Shown here in pieces: positions 8,930 to 16,699 of a stretch of 56,357 nt of DNA. Made by a program: the position numbers and the translations under genes. The notes below the pieces were generated by a model. That model worked only from the letters and a program-made list of their open reading frames with translations, searched no databases and was not told where the DNA came from. Origin of the DNA: Burkholderiales bacterium (lineage in GTDB: Bacteria; Pseudomonadota; Gammaproteobacteria; Burkholderiales; Usitatibacteraceae); contig JAHCAK010000027.1 in assembly GCA_019634955.1 (NCBI GenBank), positions 1 to 56,357 on the forward strand, in the 5' to 3' direction. How positions within the stretch are numbered: position 1 is the stretch's first letter; every line of letters begins with the position of its first letter.

Positions 8930-10414
8930 TCAGGGGTTCTGCGCCAGCTTCGCGCGCGCGAGCGGCGGGTTCTGCGCGAGGTAGTTGCGGATTCCCTGCA
9001 GGATCGCGTCGGCCATCTTCTCCTGGTAGGCCGTGTCCTTCAGCCGCTTCTCCTCCTGCGGGTTGGAGATGAAGGCCGTCTCCACGAGGATGGAGGGGAT
9101 GTCGGGGGACTTGAGGACGGCGAAGCCGGCCTGCTCGACGGAGGCCTTGTGCAGGTGGTTGATGTCGCCCAGCTCGCCCAGCACCGCCTTGCCGAGCTTG
9201 AGGCTGTCGTTGATGGTCGCCGTCTGCGACAGGTCGAGCAGCGTCCTCGCGAGCACCGGGTCCTTCACGTCGAGGTTCACGCCGCCGATGAGGTCGGACT
9301 CGTTCTCGCGCTTGGCGAGCCAGCGGGCGGCCGCGGAGGTGGCGCCGCGCTCGGAGAGCGCGAAGACGGAGGAACCGCGCGCGTCGGGCCGCACCCAGGC
9401 GTCGGCGTGGACGGACACGAAGAGGTCGGCGTGCACGCGGCGGGCCTTCTGCACGCGCTGCGCGAGGCCGATGAAGTAGTCGCCATCGCGCGTGAGGACG
9501 GCGCGCATGCCGGGCTCGCGGTCGATGCGCTCCTTGAGGCGCCGGGCGATGGCGAGCGTCACGTTCTTCTCCAGCGTGCCGCCGCGGCCGCGCGCGCCGG
9601 GATCCTCGCCGCCGTGGCCGGCATCGATCACCACGGTCACCAGGCGCTCGATCGCCGGTGCCGCGGCGGGCTTCGCCGCCGCCGCCCTCGGCGGCTCGAG
9701 CCGCACCACGGGCAGCGCGGGCGGGGCGCTCGCCGCCGGCTCCGCGGCGACCCCGGGCGGCGACTCCAGCACCGGGGCGCGCGCGATCTCGCCGATGGGA
9801 TCGGGGCGCGGCTGCACCAGCGCGAGCAGCGGGTCGCGCGGCGTTTCCGGGTAGAGGTCGAGCACGAGGCGGTGGCGGTAGGCGCCCGCGGGCGCGAGCG
9901 GGAAGACATAGGCCTTCACCGGGCTCTTGAGGTCGAAGACCACGCGCGCCACGCCCGGCCGGTTGATCGCCACGCGCACCTGCTGGATGTAGGGGTCGTC
10001 CCCGCTCACCTTGGCGACGATGCTCTTCAGCTCCGCGTCGAGCGCCACGCCCTCGAGGTCGAGCACGAGGCGCGCCGGGTCGGGGACGGTGAAGAACTGG
10101 TGGCGGACGGGCTTCGCCGTCTCGAAGGTGACGCGGGTGTATTCCTCGGCGGGCCACACGCGCGAGGCGACGACGGCCTGCTGCGCGAGCGCGGCGGGCG
10201 CGACGGCCGCGAGGATCAGGAAGGCGGCAAGGCAGCGAGCAAGCGCTCCCCCGCGGGCGAGCAGGCGACGAGCGTGGCCGAGCGCCCCGGCTCCGTCACC
10301 GCGAGCGCGATGTCGAGGTCCGCGGGCGGCAGCTGCCCCTGGGCGCGCTCCGGCCACTCGACCAGGCAGGCGTTGCGCCCGTTGAAGATGTCCCGGAACC
10401 CCGCGTCGATCCAT
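8930..10414 (-). CDS. amiC: N-acetylmuramoyl-L-alanine amidase, AMIN + Amidase_3 (AmiC-type)
   Basis: A periplasmic amidase that cleaves the peptide side chain from muramic acid to separate daughter cells. After a signal peptide (LAAFLILAAVAPAALAQQ) come an AMIN septal-targeting domain, an Ala/Pro linker, and the catalytic domain with the zinc motifs VVIDAGHGGEDPGA, FVSVHADA and the glutamate in SILVETAFISN. The start is a puzzle. The only ATG in frame is at 10414, far inside tsaE, which would put 60 non-conserved residues before the signal peptide. The frame close to the signal peptide offers only CTG (10264). Expect translation coupled to tsaE. The coordinates give the maximal frame. Confidence 0.85.
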   Translation of the reverse strand: MDRRGVPGHLQRAQRLPGRVAGARPGAAAARGPRHRARGDGAGALGHARRLLARGGALARCLAAFLILAAVAPAALAQQAVVASRVWPAEEYTRVTFETAKPVRHQFFTVPDPARLVLDLEGVALDAELKSIVAKVSGDDPYIQQVRVAINRPGVARVVFDLKSPVKAYVFPLAPAGAYRHRLVLDLYPETPRDPLLALVQPRPDPIGEIARAPVLESPPGVAAEPAASAPPALPVVRLEPPRAAAAKPAAAPAIERLVTVVIDAGHGGEDPGARGRGGTLEKNVTLAIARRLKERIDREPGMRAVLTRDGDYFIGLAQRVQKARRVHADLFVSVHADAWVRPDARGSSVFALSERGATSAAARWLAKRENESDLIGGVNLDVKDPVLARTLLDLSQTATINDSLKLGKAVLGELGDINHLHKASVEQAGFAVLKSPDIPSILVETAFISNPQEEKRLKDTAYQEKMADAILQGIRNYLAQNPPLARAKLAQNP

Positions 10415-10713
10415 TCCGATGGGTCGTGGAACCGATAAAAATCAAAGTGATACAAGCTTAACCTAGAAAGTTCGTAAACTTCAACCAGCGTGTAGGTGGG
10501 GCTTTTCACGCGGCCGGCGTGGCCCAGCGCCCGCAGCAGCCCGCGCACGAGCGTCGTCTTGCCCGCGCCGAGCTCCCCGCGCAGCGTGATCACCATGCCG
10601 GGCGCGAGCCCCGGCGCGAGGGCAGCGCCCAAGGCCAGGGTGGCGTTCTCGTCGGGAAGGAAAAGGGGGGTCACGGGGAAGGCGGGGCGCTTCGGGCTAC
10701 CATCGCAGGCCAT
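10216..10713 (-). CDS. tsaE: tRNA threonylcarbamoyladenosine biosynthesis ATPase TsaE
   Basis: About 165 residues. The Walker A GELGAGKTTLVRGLL, the SPTYTLVEVYEL segment, LYHFDFYRF and the CLVEWPER motif identify TsaE (YjeE), the ATPase of the TsaBDE complex that makes t6A37 in ANN-decoding tRNAs. The ATG at 10713 shares a CCATGG with the divergent queG start; GTG 10674 is an alternative. The 3' end overlaps amiC. Odd: codons covering bases 10432-10484 are strikingly AT-rich (about one third GC) inside a gene that is otherwise about 70% GC. Confidence 0.9.
   Translation of the reverse strand: MACDGSPKRPAFPVTPLFLPDENATLALGAALAPGLAPGMVITLRGELGAGKTTLVRGLLRALGHAGRVKSPTYTLVEVYELSRLSLYHFDFYRFHDPSEWIDAGFRDIFNGRNACLVEWPERAQGQLPPADLDIALAVTEPGRSATLVACSPAGERLLAALPPS
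10432..10484. other. AT-rich, rare-codon island inside tsaE
   Basis: By count 17 of 53 bases are G or C, against roughly 70% around it. On the coding strand it uses codons almost unused elsewhere in the window, such as TTA, TCT, GTT, CTT and TAT, while still encoding the conserved TsaE stretch from VEVYEL to YRF. It could hold an internal promoter for amiC-mutL-miaA, a translational pause, or a conserved RNA element. Confidence 0.6.
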
Positions 10714-11773
10714 GGGCACGGGCCATTCTCCCGCCGCGTTGTCGGCGCTCGTCAAGCAGTGGGGCCGCGAGGCCGGCTTCGACGCCGTGGCCATCGCCGG
10801 CATCGAGCTGGCCGAGGAGGAGGCGCGGCTCCTCGAGTGGCTCGGCCGCGGCTGGCACGGCGCGATGGATTATATGGCACGCCACGGCGCGCGCCGCGCG
10901 CGGCCGGCGGAGCTGGTCCCCGGCACGGCGAGCGTGGTGAGCGTGCGCCTGGACTACTGGCCGGCCGGCGCGCGCGACGCGGACGAGGCGCTGGCCGACG
11001 CCGAGGCGGGCTACGTCTCGCGCTACGCCCTCGGCCGCGACTACCACAAGGTCTTGCGCGCGCGGCTGCAGAAGCTCGCCGACCGCATGGTCGCCGAGCT
11101 CGGGCCTTTCACCTACCGCGCCTTCACCGACAGCGCCCCGGTGATGGAGGTGGCGCTCGCCGCGCGCGCCGGGCTCGGCTGGCGCGGCAAGCACACGCTG
11201 CTGCTCTCGCGCGAGGCGGGCTCGGCCTACTTCCTCGGCGAGCTCTTCGTGGGCCTGGATCTCGCGAGGGACGCGCCCGCGAGCGCGCACTGCGGCACCT
11301 GCGAGCGCTGCATCGACGCCTGCCCCACGCGCGCCATCGTGGCGCCGTACCAGCTGGACGCGCGCCGCTGCATCTCCTACCTCACCATCGAGAACCCCGG
11401 GCCCATCCCGCCGGAGTTCCGCGAGGCCATGGGCAACCGCATCTACGGCTGCGACGACTGCCAGCTCGCCTGCCCCTGGAACAAGTACGCCCGCGTGGGT
11501 GCGGCCCCCGACTTCGCGCCGCGAAACGGGCTGGACGCGGCCGCGCTCGCGGGCCTCTTCGCCTGGACCGAGGCCGAGTTCGCCGCCCGCCTCGAGGGCA
11601 GCGCCATCCGCCGCATCGGCCACGAGCGGTGGCTGCGCAACATCGCCGTCGCCCTCGGCAACGCGCCTTCCACCCCCGCGGTGCTGGCCGCCCTCCACGC
11701 CCGCGCCGGCCACCCTTCGCCCCTCGTGCGGGAGCACGTCGCCTGGGCGCTGGCCCGCCACGGCGGGCGCTAG
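10712..11773 (+). CDS. queG: epoxyqueuosine reductase QueG
   Basis: 353 residues. QueG is the cobalamin- and Fe-S-dependent enzyme that reduces epoxyqueuosine to queuosine in tRNA. The N-terminal DUF1730 region has YHKVLRARLQKLADRM and FTDSAPVMEVALAARAGLGWRGKHT. Two [4Fe-4S] clusters are marked by CGTCERCIDACPTRAI and CDDCQLACPWNKYA. A HEAT-like tail with WLRNIAVALGNA and REHVAWALARH ends the protein. The ATG is chosen from the family N-terminus; its Shine-Dalgarno is weak. Head-to-head with tsaE with no spacer, and its stop overlaps the convergent S10 peptidase stop in CTAG. Confidence 0.95.
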   Translation: MGTGHSPAALSALVKQWGREAGFDAVAIAGIELAEEEARLLEWLGRGWHGAMDYMARHGARRARPAELVPGTASVVSVRLDYWPAGARDADEALADAEAGYVSRYALGRDYHKVLRARLQKLADRMVAELGPFTYRAFTDSAPVMEVALAARAGLGWRGKHTLLLSREAGSAYFLGELFVGLDLARDAPASAHCGTCERCIDACPTRAIVAPYQLDARRCISYLTIENPGPIPPEFREAMGNRIYGCDDCQLACPWNKYARVGAAPDFAPRNGLDAAALAGLFAWTEAEFAARLEGSAIRRIGHERWLRNIAVALGNAPSTPAVLAALHARAGHPSPLVREHVAWALARHGGR

Positions 11774-13251
11774 GCCGAGACGAACTCCCGCAGCTCGGCG
11801 GCGAGGCGCCCGAGCGACGGCTTGTGCACGTACATCATGTGCCCCGCCTCGTAGTACGAGACGCGGAAGCGCTCCCGCAGGCCCTCGTCCATGCCGAGGT
11901 GGTCGAAGGTGTAGTCGCTCGCGAAGTGCGGCGTGGCGAAGTCGTAGTAGCCGTTGGCGACCAGCACGCGCATGTGCGGGTTCATGGCGAGCGCCTTGCG
12001 CAGCGTCTCGCCGACGCCCACGTAGCGGTTGGCGAAGTCCTTCCAGCCCCAGTTGAGGTACAGGCCCTTCAGCACCTCGTAGGGGGCGTCCTCCTCGTAG
12101 CGCAGCTCGCGGCGCACGTAGTCGTTCATCGCCGCGGCGTAGGCGCCGAAGATGGCCGCGAACCCCGGGTCGAACTCGTAGTGCTCGCCGGCGGCATCGC
12201 GGTCCGCCCCCGTGAAGCGGCTGTCCAGCCGGCCGACGGTGCGGCCCTCGGCGCGCAGCAGCTCCTTGGTGTAGCGGTGGATGTCCACGCGCAGGTTGGT
12301 GCGCAGGACGTACTCGGGCGAGAGCCCCGTGTAGCGCGCCACCTCGCGCGCGATCGCCTCGCGCTCGGGCGCCGCGAGCCGCGAGCCGCGGAAGAGCGCC
12401 TGCGCGTAGCGCGCCGAGGCGAAGGCTTCCGCCTCGTCCAGCACGGCGCGCAGCGGCTTCGCCTGCAGGTCCGGCGCGAGCCGGCCGTGGTACCAGGCGG
12501 TCGCGGCGTAGGTCGGCAGGAAGAGCACCGGCGGCAGGTCGTTGTTGGCGTCGAAGCGCAGCACCGAGAAGTCGAGCGCGCACGACACGAGCATCAGCCC
12601 GTTCAGGTACATCCCGTGCCGTTCCAGCAGGTGCCCCGAGAGGCCGGCCGCGCGCGTCGTGCCGTAGGATTCCCCGATGAGGTACTTCGGGCTCGCCCAG
12701 CGCCCGTAGCGCGAGCAATAGAGGCGGATGAACTCGCCCACGCTCTCGAGGTCGCGCCGGTAGTCGTGGAACTCGTCGACCTTCTCGCCGGCGACCATGC
12801 GGCTGTAGCCGGTGCCCACCGGGTCGATGAAGACGAGGTCGGAGCGGTCCAGCAGCGAGTGCTCGTTGTCCACGAGCCGGCCGGGCGGGGGCGGCGCGCG
12901 CCCCTCGTCGTCCAGCTCGACCCGCTTCGGGCCCAGGAGCCCCAGGTGCAGCCACACCGAGCTCGAGCCGGGGCCGCCGTTGAACGAGAAGGTGACGGGG
13001 CGAACGCCCGGCTCGGCGCCGTCGAGCGTGTAGGCGACGAAGAAGACGCTCGCGCGCGGCTTGTCGGCCTCGGCCTTGCCCTCCTTCGCGCTCTCCTCGC
13101 GCAGCACCAGCGTGCCGCAGGTCACCGTGCAGTCGAGGTCGCGCCCGCCGAGGCGCACGCGCTGGCGCGTGACCACCACCTTGTCGGCGGGCGGCGGCTC
13201 GCGGGTCTCGTCCTTCTTCTTCTCGGCGTCGGCGGCGTCGGCTGGGGGCAT
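11770..13251 (-). CDS. peptidase S10 (serine carboxypeptidase family) protein
   Basis: 493 residues of the alpha/beta-hydrolase S10 family. The oxyanion-hole motif NGGPGSSS is at 91-98, the nucleophile is Ser195 in GESYGTTR, the aspartate lies in NGYYDFATP and the histidine in EAGHMMYVHKPSL. Bacterial homologues are usually secreted, but this N-terminus (MPPADAADAEKKKDETREPPPADK) is charged with no signal peptide, so it is either cytoplasmic or the true start lies elsewhere. No upstream in-frame candidate with a hydrophobic leader is apparent. Flanked by unrelated genes and probably monocistronic. Confidence 0.85.
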   Translation of the reverse strand: MPPADAADAEKKKDETREPPPADKVVVTRQRVRLGGRDLDCTVTCGTLVLREESAKEGKAEADKPRASVFFVAYTLDGAEPGVRPVTFSFNGGPGSSSVWLHLGLLGPKRVELDDEGRAPPPPGRLVDNEHSLLDRSDLVFIDPVGTGYSRMVAGEKVDEFHDYRRDLESVGEFIRLYCSRYGRWASPKYLIGESYGTTRAAGLSGHLLERHGMYLNGLMLVSCALDFSVLRFDANNDLPPVLFLPTYAATAWYHGRLAPDLQAKPLRAVLDEAEAFASARYAQALFRGSRLAAPEREAIAREVARYTGLSPEYVLRTNLRVDIHRYTKELLRAEGRTVGRLDSRFTGADRDAAGEHYEFDPGFAAIFGAYAAAMNDYVRRELRYEEDAPYEVLKGLYLNWGWKDFANRYVGVGETLRKALAMNPHMRVLVANGYYDFATPHFASDYTFDHLGMDEGLRERFRVSYYEAGHMMYVHKPSLGRLAAELREFVSA

Positions 13252-13298
13252 CGGGGAGATCCTCGCATCCTCGGGGGGACGGCCATCCTACCCGATGC

Positions 13299-13313
13299 GG
13301 CGGGACCCCCGCC
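13299..13313 (-). terminator. GC hairpin after the PAS-GGDEF-EAL gene
   Basis: GGCGGG-ACC-CCCGCC is a perfect 6-3-6 hairpin just past the stop at 13317 on the minus strand. There is no T-run after it, so intrinsic termination is uncertain. Confidence 0.3.
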
Positions 13314-13316
13314 GGG

Positions 13317-15809
13317 TCACGCGCTGCGGGGGGCGGCCGTGCCCTCGCCCGGCGGCGCGTCGCGGTGCGCGGCCATCCACGCGGCGCAGTCGGCCGGGGC
13401 GAGCGGGCGGCTCACGAGGAAGCCCTGCATCTCGTCGCAGCCGCGCTGCAGGAGGAAGTCGAGCTGCGCCTCGGCCTCCACGCCCTCGGCGATCGAGGTG
13501 ATGCCCATGGCGCGCGCGAGGTCGACGATGGCCGCCGTGATGGCACGGTCGTCGGGGTCGGTGGCGATGTCGCGCACGAAGGTGCGGTCGATCTTCAGCT
13601 TGTCGATGGGGAAGCGCTTGAGGTGCGCGAGCGAGGAGTGCCCCGTGCCGAAGTCGTCGATGGCGAGCTTCACGCCGAGGGCGCGCAGCCCGTCCATCGT
13701 GCGCACGAGCTCCGGCGTCTCGTCCATGAGCATGCTCTCGGTCAGCTCGAACTCGAGCCACGCGGCGTCGAGCCCCGTGTCGTCCAGGGCCCGCTCGACC
13801 TCGGCGATGAGGTTCCTCTGCTTGAACTGGATGGCCGAGAGGTTCACCGCCACCGGCACGCGCGGCAGGCCCGCCAGCTGCCACATGCGGTTCTGGCGGC
13901 ACGCCTGGCGAAGCGCCCACGCGCCGATGGGCATGATGAGGCCGCGCTGCTCGGCGATGGGGATGAAGTCGTTGGGCATCACCGGCGGGCCGTCCTTCTG
14001 CGGCCAGCGGATGAGCGCCTCCACGCCCACGAAGCGCCCGGTGTCCACGCGCACCTGCGGCTGATAGTGCAGCACGAAGGCCTCGTCGCGGATGGCCTCC
14101 CGCAGGCGCGATTCCAGCGACAGCGTGTTGAACGCGGTCTGCGAGAGCCGCTCGCTGAAGAACTGGAAGTTGCTGCGGCCGCGGTCCTTGGCGAGGTACA
14201 TGGCGGCGTCGGCGTTGCGGATGAGCGTGTCGGCCGTGGTGCCGTCGCGCGGGAACACGGCGATGCCGATCGACGGGCTCACCGACAGGACCTGCCCCTC
14301 CAGCGTCACCGGCTCGCTCACCACCGCGAGGAGCTTTTCCGCCACCGCCACCGGCGCCTGCTCGCTCTCGAGATCCGGCAGCACCACGAGGAACTCGTCG
14401 CCGCCCAGGCGCGAGACCACGTCCACCGAGCGCAGCGCCCCCTCGATGCGCGAGGCCACCTGGCGCAGCAGGGAGTCGCCGGCCGCGTGGCCGAGCGAGT
14501 CGTTCACCGTCTTGAAGTTGTCGAGGTCGATGAACAGCACGCCAACGCGCGCCTCGCGCCGCCGCGCCGAGGCGAGGATGAACTCCAGCCTGTCCATGAG
14601 GAGCACGCGGTTGGGCAGCCCCGTGAGCGTGTCGTGGTGCGCGAGGAACTGGATGCGGGCCTCCGCCTCCTTGCGGTCGCGGATGTCGCGGATCACCGTC
14701 ATGCGGTACGGCTTGCCCTTGTACGGCATCACCTTGCCCGTCATCTCCACGGCGACCCGGGTGCCGTCCTTGTGGACGATGAAGCCCTCGTAGCCGCGCT
14801 CGTAGCCCAGGCGGATGTTGTTGAGCACGGTGTCGCGCGATTCCGGCGCCACGAAGTCGAGCACGGGCCGGCCCACCAGCTCCTCGTAGCGGTAGCCGAT
14901 GAGCCGGAGCCCCGCGTCGTTGCAGTCGGTGATGATGCCGTTCTCGTGGAAGACGATGCCCTCGTGGGTTGCGTCCGAGAACTTGCGCAGGCGCTCCTCG
15001 CTCTCGCGCACCGCCTGCTCGGAGAGCCGGTGGCGCGTGATGTCGGAGATGAGCACGAACGCGGAGATCGCCTTGCCCGCCTCGTCGAGCTGGGGCAGCA
15101 GGTTCACCTCGATCACGCGCGTGCCGCCGTCCGCGGTGCGCAGCTGGCGCTCGTAGGTCGCCGTCTCCCCCGACAGGACGCGGCGGATGTAGGGCTCGAT
15201 CTCGCGGAAGCCCTCGGCGCCGATGATCTCCTCGACGGTGCGGCCGATCACCGAGTCGACGTTCCAGCCCCAGAAGCCCGCGTAGGCCTTGTTGGCGAAG
15301 AGGCAGCGCAGGTCGTGGCTGAAGTGCGAGATGAGCACCGGCACGTTGTCGGCGAGCAGGCGGATCTCCTGCGCCCGCGCCCGCGCCGCGAGCTCGGCGT
15401 TGCGCCGCTCGCTGATGTCGTGGCAGGTGCCGAGGTAGCCGGCGAGGCGGCCCGTCTCATCGGTGACGGGCTCGGCGGTGTGGTGGACCCAGCCGTAGTC
15501 GCCCGCCCCGCGGCGCAGGCGGAACTCGGTGTCCAGGCGCCGGCGCAGCCCGAAGGCCTCGCCCCACTCGCGGCGCAGCGCCTCGCGGTCCTCCGGGTGC
15601 ACCGAGACGAGCCAGCCGGTGCCCCGCTCGTGCGCCAGCCGGCGGCCGGTGTAGTCCTCCCAGGCCTGGTTCACGAAGCTGCAGCCGCCGTCGGCGCCCG
15701 CGCACCACACGAGGCTGGGGAAGGCGTCGAAGAGCGCCGCGTGGGCGACGGGGTCGTCCAGGACCTCGGCGGTGCTGCGCTTCAGCGGGTCGTGCGGCGT
15801 GACGGCCAT
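13317..15809 (-). CDS. triple-PAS GGDEF-EAL protein (c-di-GMP turnover)
   Basis: 830 residues without membrane segments. Three PAS domains occupy about residues 25-140, 150-265 and 270-390; the second and third have the typical VIGRTVEEIIG and YRYEELVGRPVLDFV segments. GGDEF near residue 469 is preceded by the RxxD site RSVD. The EAL domain has EALIRW near residue 597, NLSAIQF, ELTESMLM, IDDFGTGHSSL and KLKIDRTFV, so both activities look intact. A soluble sensor with several PAS inputs probably reads cytoplasmic redox or ligand cues. Transcribed alone. Confidence 0.92.
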   Translation of the reverse strand: MAVTPHDPLKRSTAEVLDDPVAHAALFDAFPSLVWCAGADGGCSFVNQAWEDYTGRRLAHERGTGWLVSVHPEDREALRREWGEAFGLRRRLDTEFRLRRGAGDYGWVHHTAEPVTDETGRLAGYLGTCHDISERRNAELAARARAQEIRLLADNVPVLISHFSHDLRCLFANKAYAGFWGWNVDSVIGRTVEEIIGAEGFREIEPYIRRVLSGETATYERQLRTADGGTRVIEVNLLPQLDEAGKAISAFVLISDITRHRLSEQAVRESEERLRKFSDATHEGIVFHENGIITDCNDAGLRLIGYRYEELVGRPVLDFVAPESRDTVLNNIRLGYERGYEGFIVHKDGTRVAVEMTGKVMPYKGKPYRMTVIRDIRDRKEAEARIQFLAHHDTLTGLPNRVLLMDRLEFILASARRREARVGVLFIDLDNFKTVNDSLGHAAGDSLLRQVASRIEGALRSVDVVSRLGGDEFLVVLPDLESEQAPVAVAEKLLAVVSEPVTLEGQVLSVSPSIGIAVFPRDGTTADTLIRNADAAMYLAKDRGRSNFQFFSERLSQTAFNTLSLESRLREAIRDEAFVLHYQPQVRVDTGRFVGVEALIRWPQKDGPPVMPNDFIPIAEQRGLIMPIGAWALRQACRQNRMWQLAGLPRVPVAVNLSAIQFKQRNLIAEVERALDDTGLDAAWLEFELTESMLMDETPELVRTMDGLRALGVKLAIDDFGTGHSSLAHLKRFPIDKLKIDRTFVRDIATDPDDRAITAAIVDLARAMGITSIAEGVEAEAQLDFLLQRGCDEMQGFLVSRPLAPADCAAWMAAHRDAPPGEGTAAPRSA

Positions 15810-15896
15810 GGGCGATGGCGGGGGACGGGGCGGTCGTTCCGGGAGCCTAACACCGGTGCCGCCTGCGCAGCGGGATGGGGTCGGGCACTGCGCATT

Positions 15897-16604
15897 TCAG
15901 GCGAAACCGAGCGTGACGCGCCGGTTTCGCGCGCCCTCGCTGCGTATCCTCACGACCGCGAGCCGCCCCACCTCGCGCGTGCCGGCCACGTGCGTGCCGC
16001 CGCAGGGCTGCAGGTCCACGCCCTCGATCTCCAGCACGCGCACCGCGCCCTGCCCGCGCGGCGGCTGCACGCTCATCGTGCGCACCAGCTCCGGGCGGGC
16101 GTCCAGCTCGGCCTCGGTGATCCAGCGCGGACGCACGGCGTGGCCCTCGGCGACCAGTCGGTTCAAGTTCTCTTCGATCGTCTCCTTCACCAACCGGTCC
16201 ATCTCGATGTCGAAGTCGAGGCGCGCCTTGTCCTCGGCGACCTGCCCGCCGGTGACGGGAGCCGGCACGACGGCGCACAGCAGGTGCAGCGCCGTGTGGA
16301 AGCGCATGTGGCGGTAGCGCCGATCCCAGTCGAGGGCCGCCTCGACCTCCTCGCCCACGGCCGGCAGCGCCTCGCCGGGGGCCGGCAGGTGCAGCACCGC
16401 GTCCGGCCCCTCGCCCTTCACCGCGTTGGCGATGCGCACGCGCGCGCCGTCGGCGCGCACGAGCAGGCCCGAGTCCCCGGGCTGGCCGCCGCCGGTGGGG
16501 TAGAAGACGGTGCGGTCCAGCTCGATGCCGGCCGGTGTGGAAGCGACCACGCGCGCACGGCAGGCGCGGGCGTAGGCGTCCTCGCGGAAGACGAGTTCGG
16601 CCAT
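15897..16604 (-). CDS. AlaX-type alanyl-tRNA editing hydrolase
   Basis: 235 residues, the size of AlaXM. It is homologous to the editing domain of alanyl-tRNA synthetase and removes wrongly attached Ser or Gly from tRNA-Ala in trans. The zinc ligands are visible as HTALH (HxxxH) and the CGGTHV motif near the C-terminus. TVFYPTGGGQPGDSG is the characteristic N-terminal motif. No synthetase domain follows. Divergent from the binding-protein gene at 16700 with a 95-base spacer. Confidence 0.9.
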   Translation of the reverse strand: MAELVFREDAYARACRARVVASTPAGIELDRTVFYPTGGGQPGDSGLLVRADGARVRIANAVKGEGPDAVLHLPAPGEALPAVGEEVEAALDWDRRYRHMRFHTALHLLCAVVPAPVTGGQVAEDKARLDFDIEMDRLVKETIEENLNRLVAEGHAVRPRWITEAELDARPELVRTMSVQPPRGQGAVRVLEIEGVDLQPCGGTHVAGTREVGRLAVVRIRSEGARNRRVTLGFA

Positions 16605-16630
16605 GGGGTCAGGGGGCGGCGGGGGTCGTA

Positions 16631-16659
16631 TCGGAAAGCGGGGAGACGGCTGCTAGAAT
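16631..16659 (+). promoter_or_regulatory. possible sigma-70 promoter of the ABC importer operon
   Basis: TAGAAT at 16654-16659 is a good -10 match, with TCGGAA 17 bases upstream as a weak -35. It lies 40 bases before the ATG of the binding protein. Confidence 0.4.
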
Positions 16660-16699
16660 CGCCCCAAACGCCGCACAAGTCCACCCTCGGAGGAACCCC

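Noticed and set aside
8921-8935. Terminator between the GGDEF-EAL gene and amiC (CCCCT-C-AGGGG)
   Set aside because: One-base loop, no T-run, and it overlaps the amiC stop; not convincing.
4681-9072. Very long open frame (over 1400 codons) on the plus strand covering mutL and the GGDEF-EAL gene
   Set aside because: It is antisense or out of frame to well-supported genes, Arg/Gly/His-rich and without domain similarity; a by-product of high GC.
9149-10438. Long plus-strand frame opposite amiC and tsaE
   Set aside because: Composition is that of a GC shadow; amiC and tsaE have clear motifs on the other strand.
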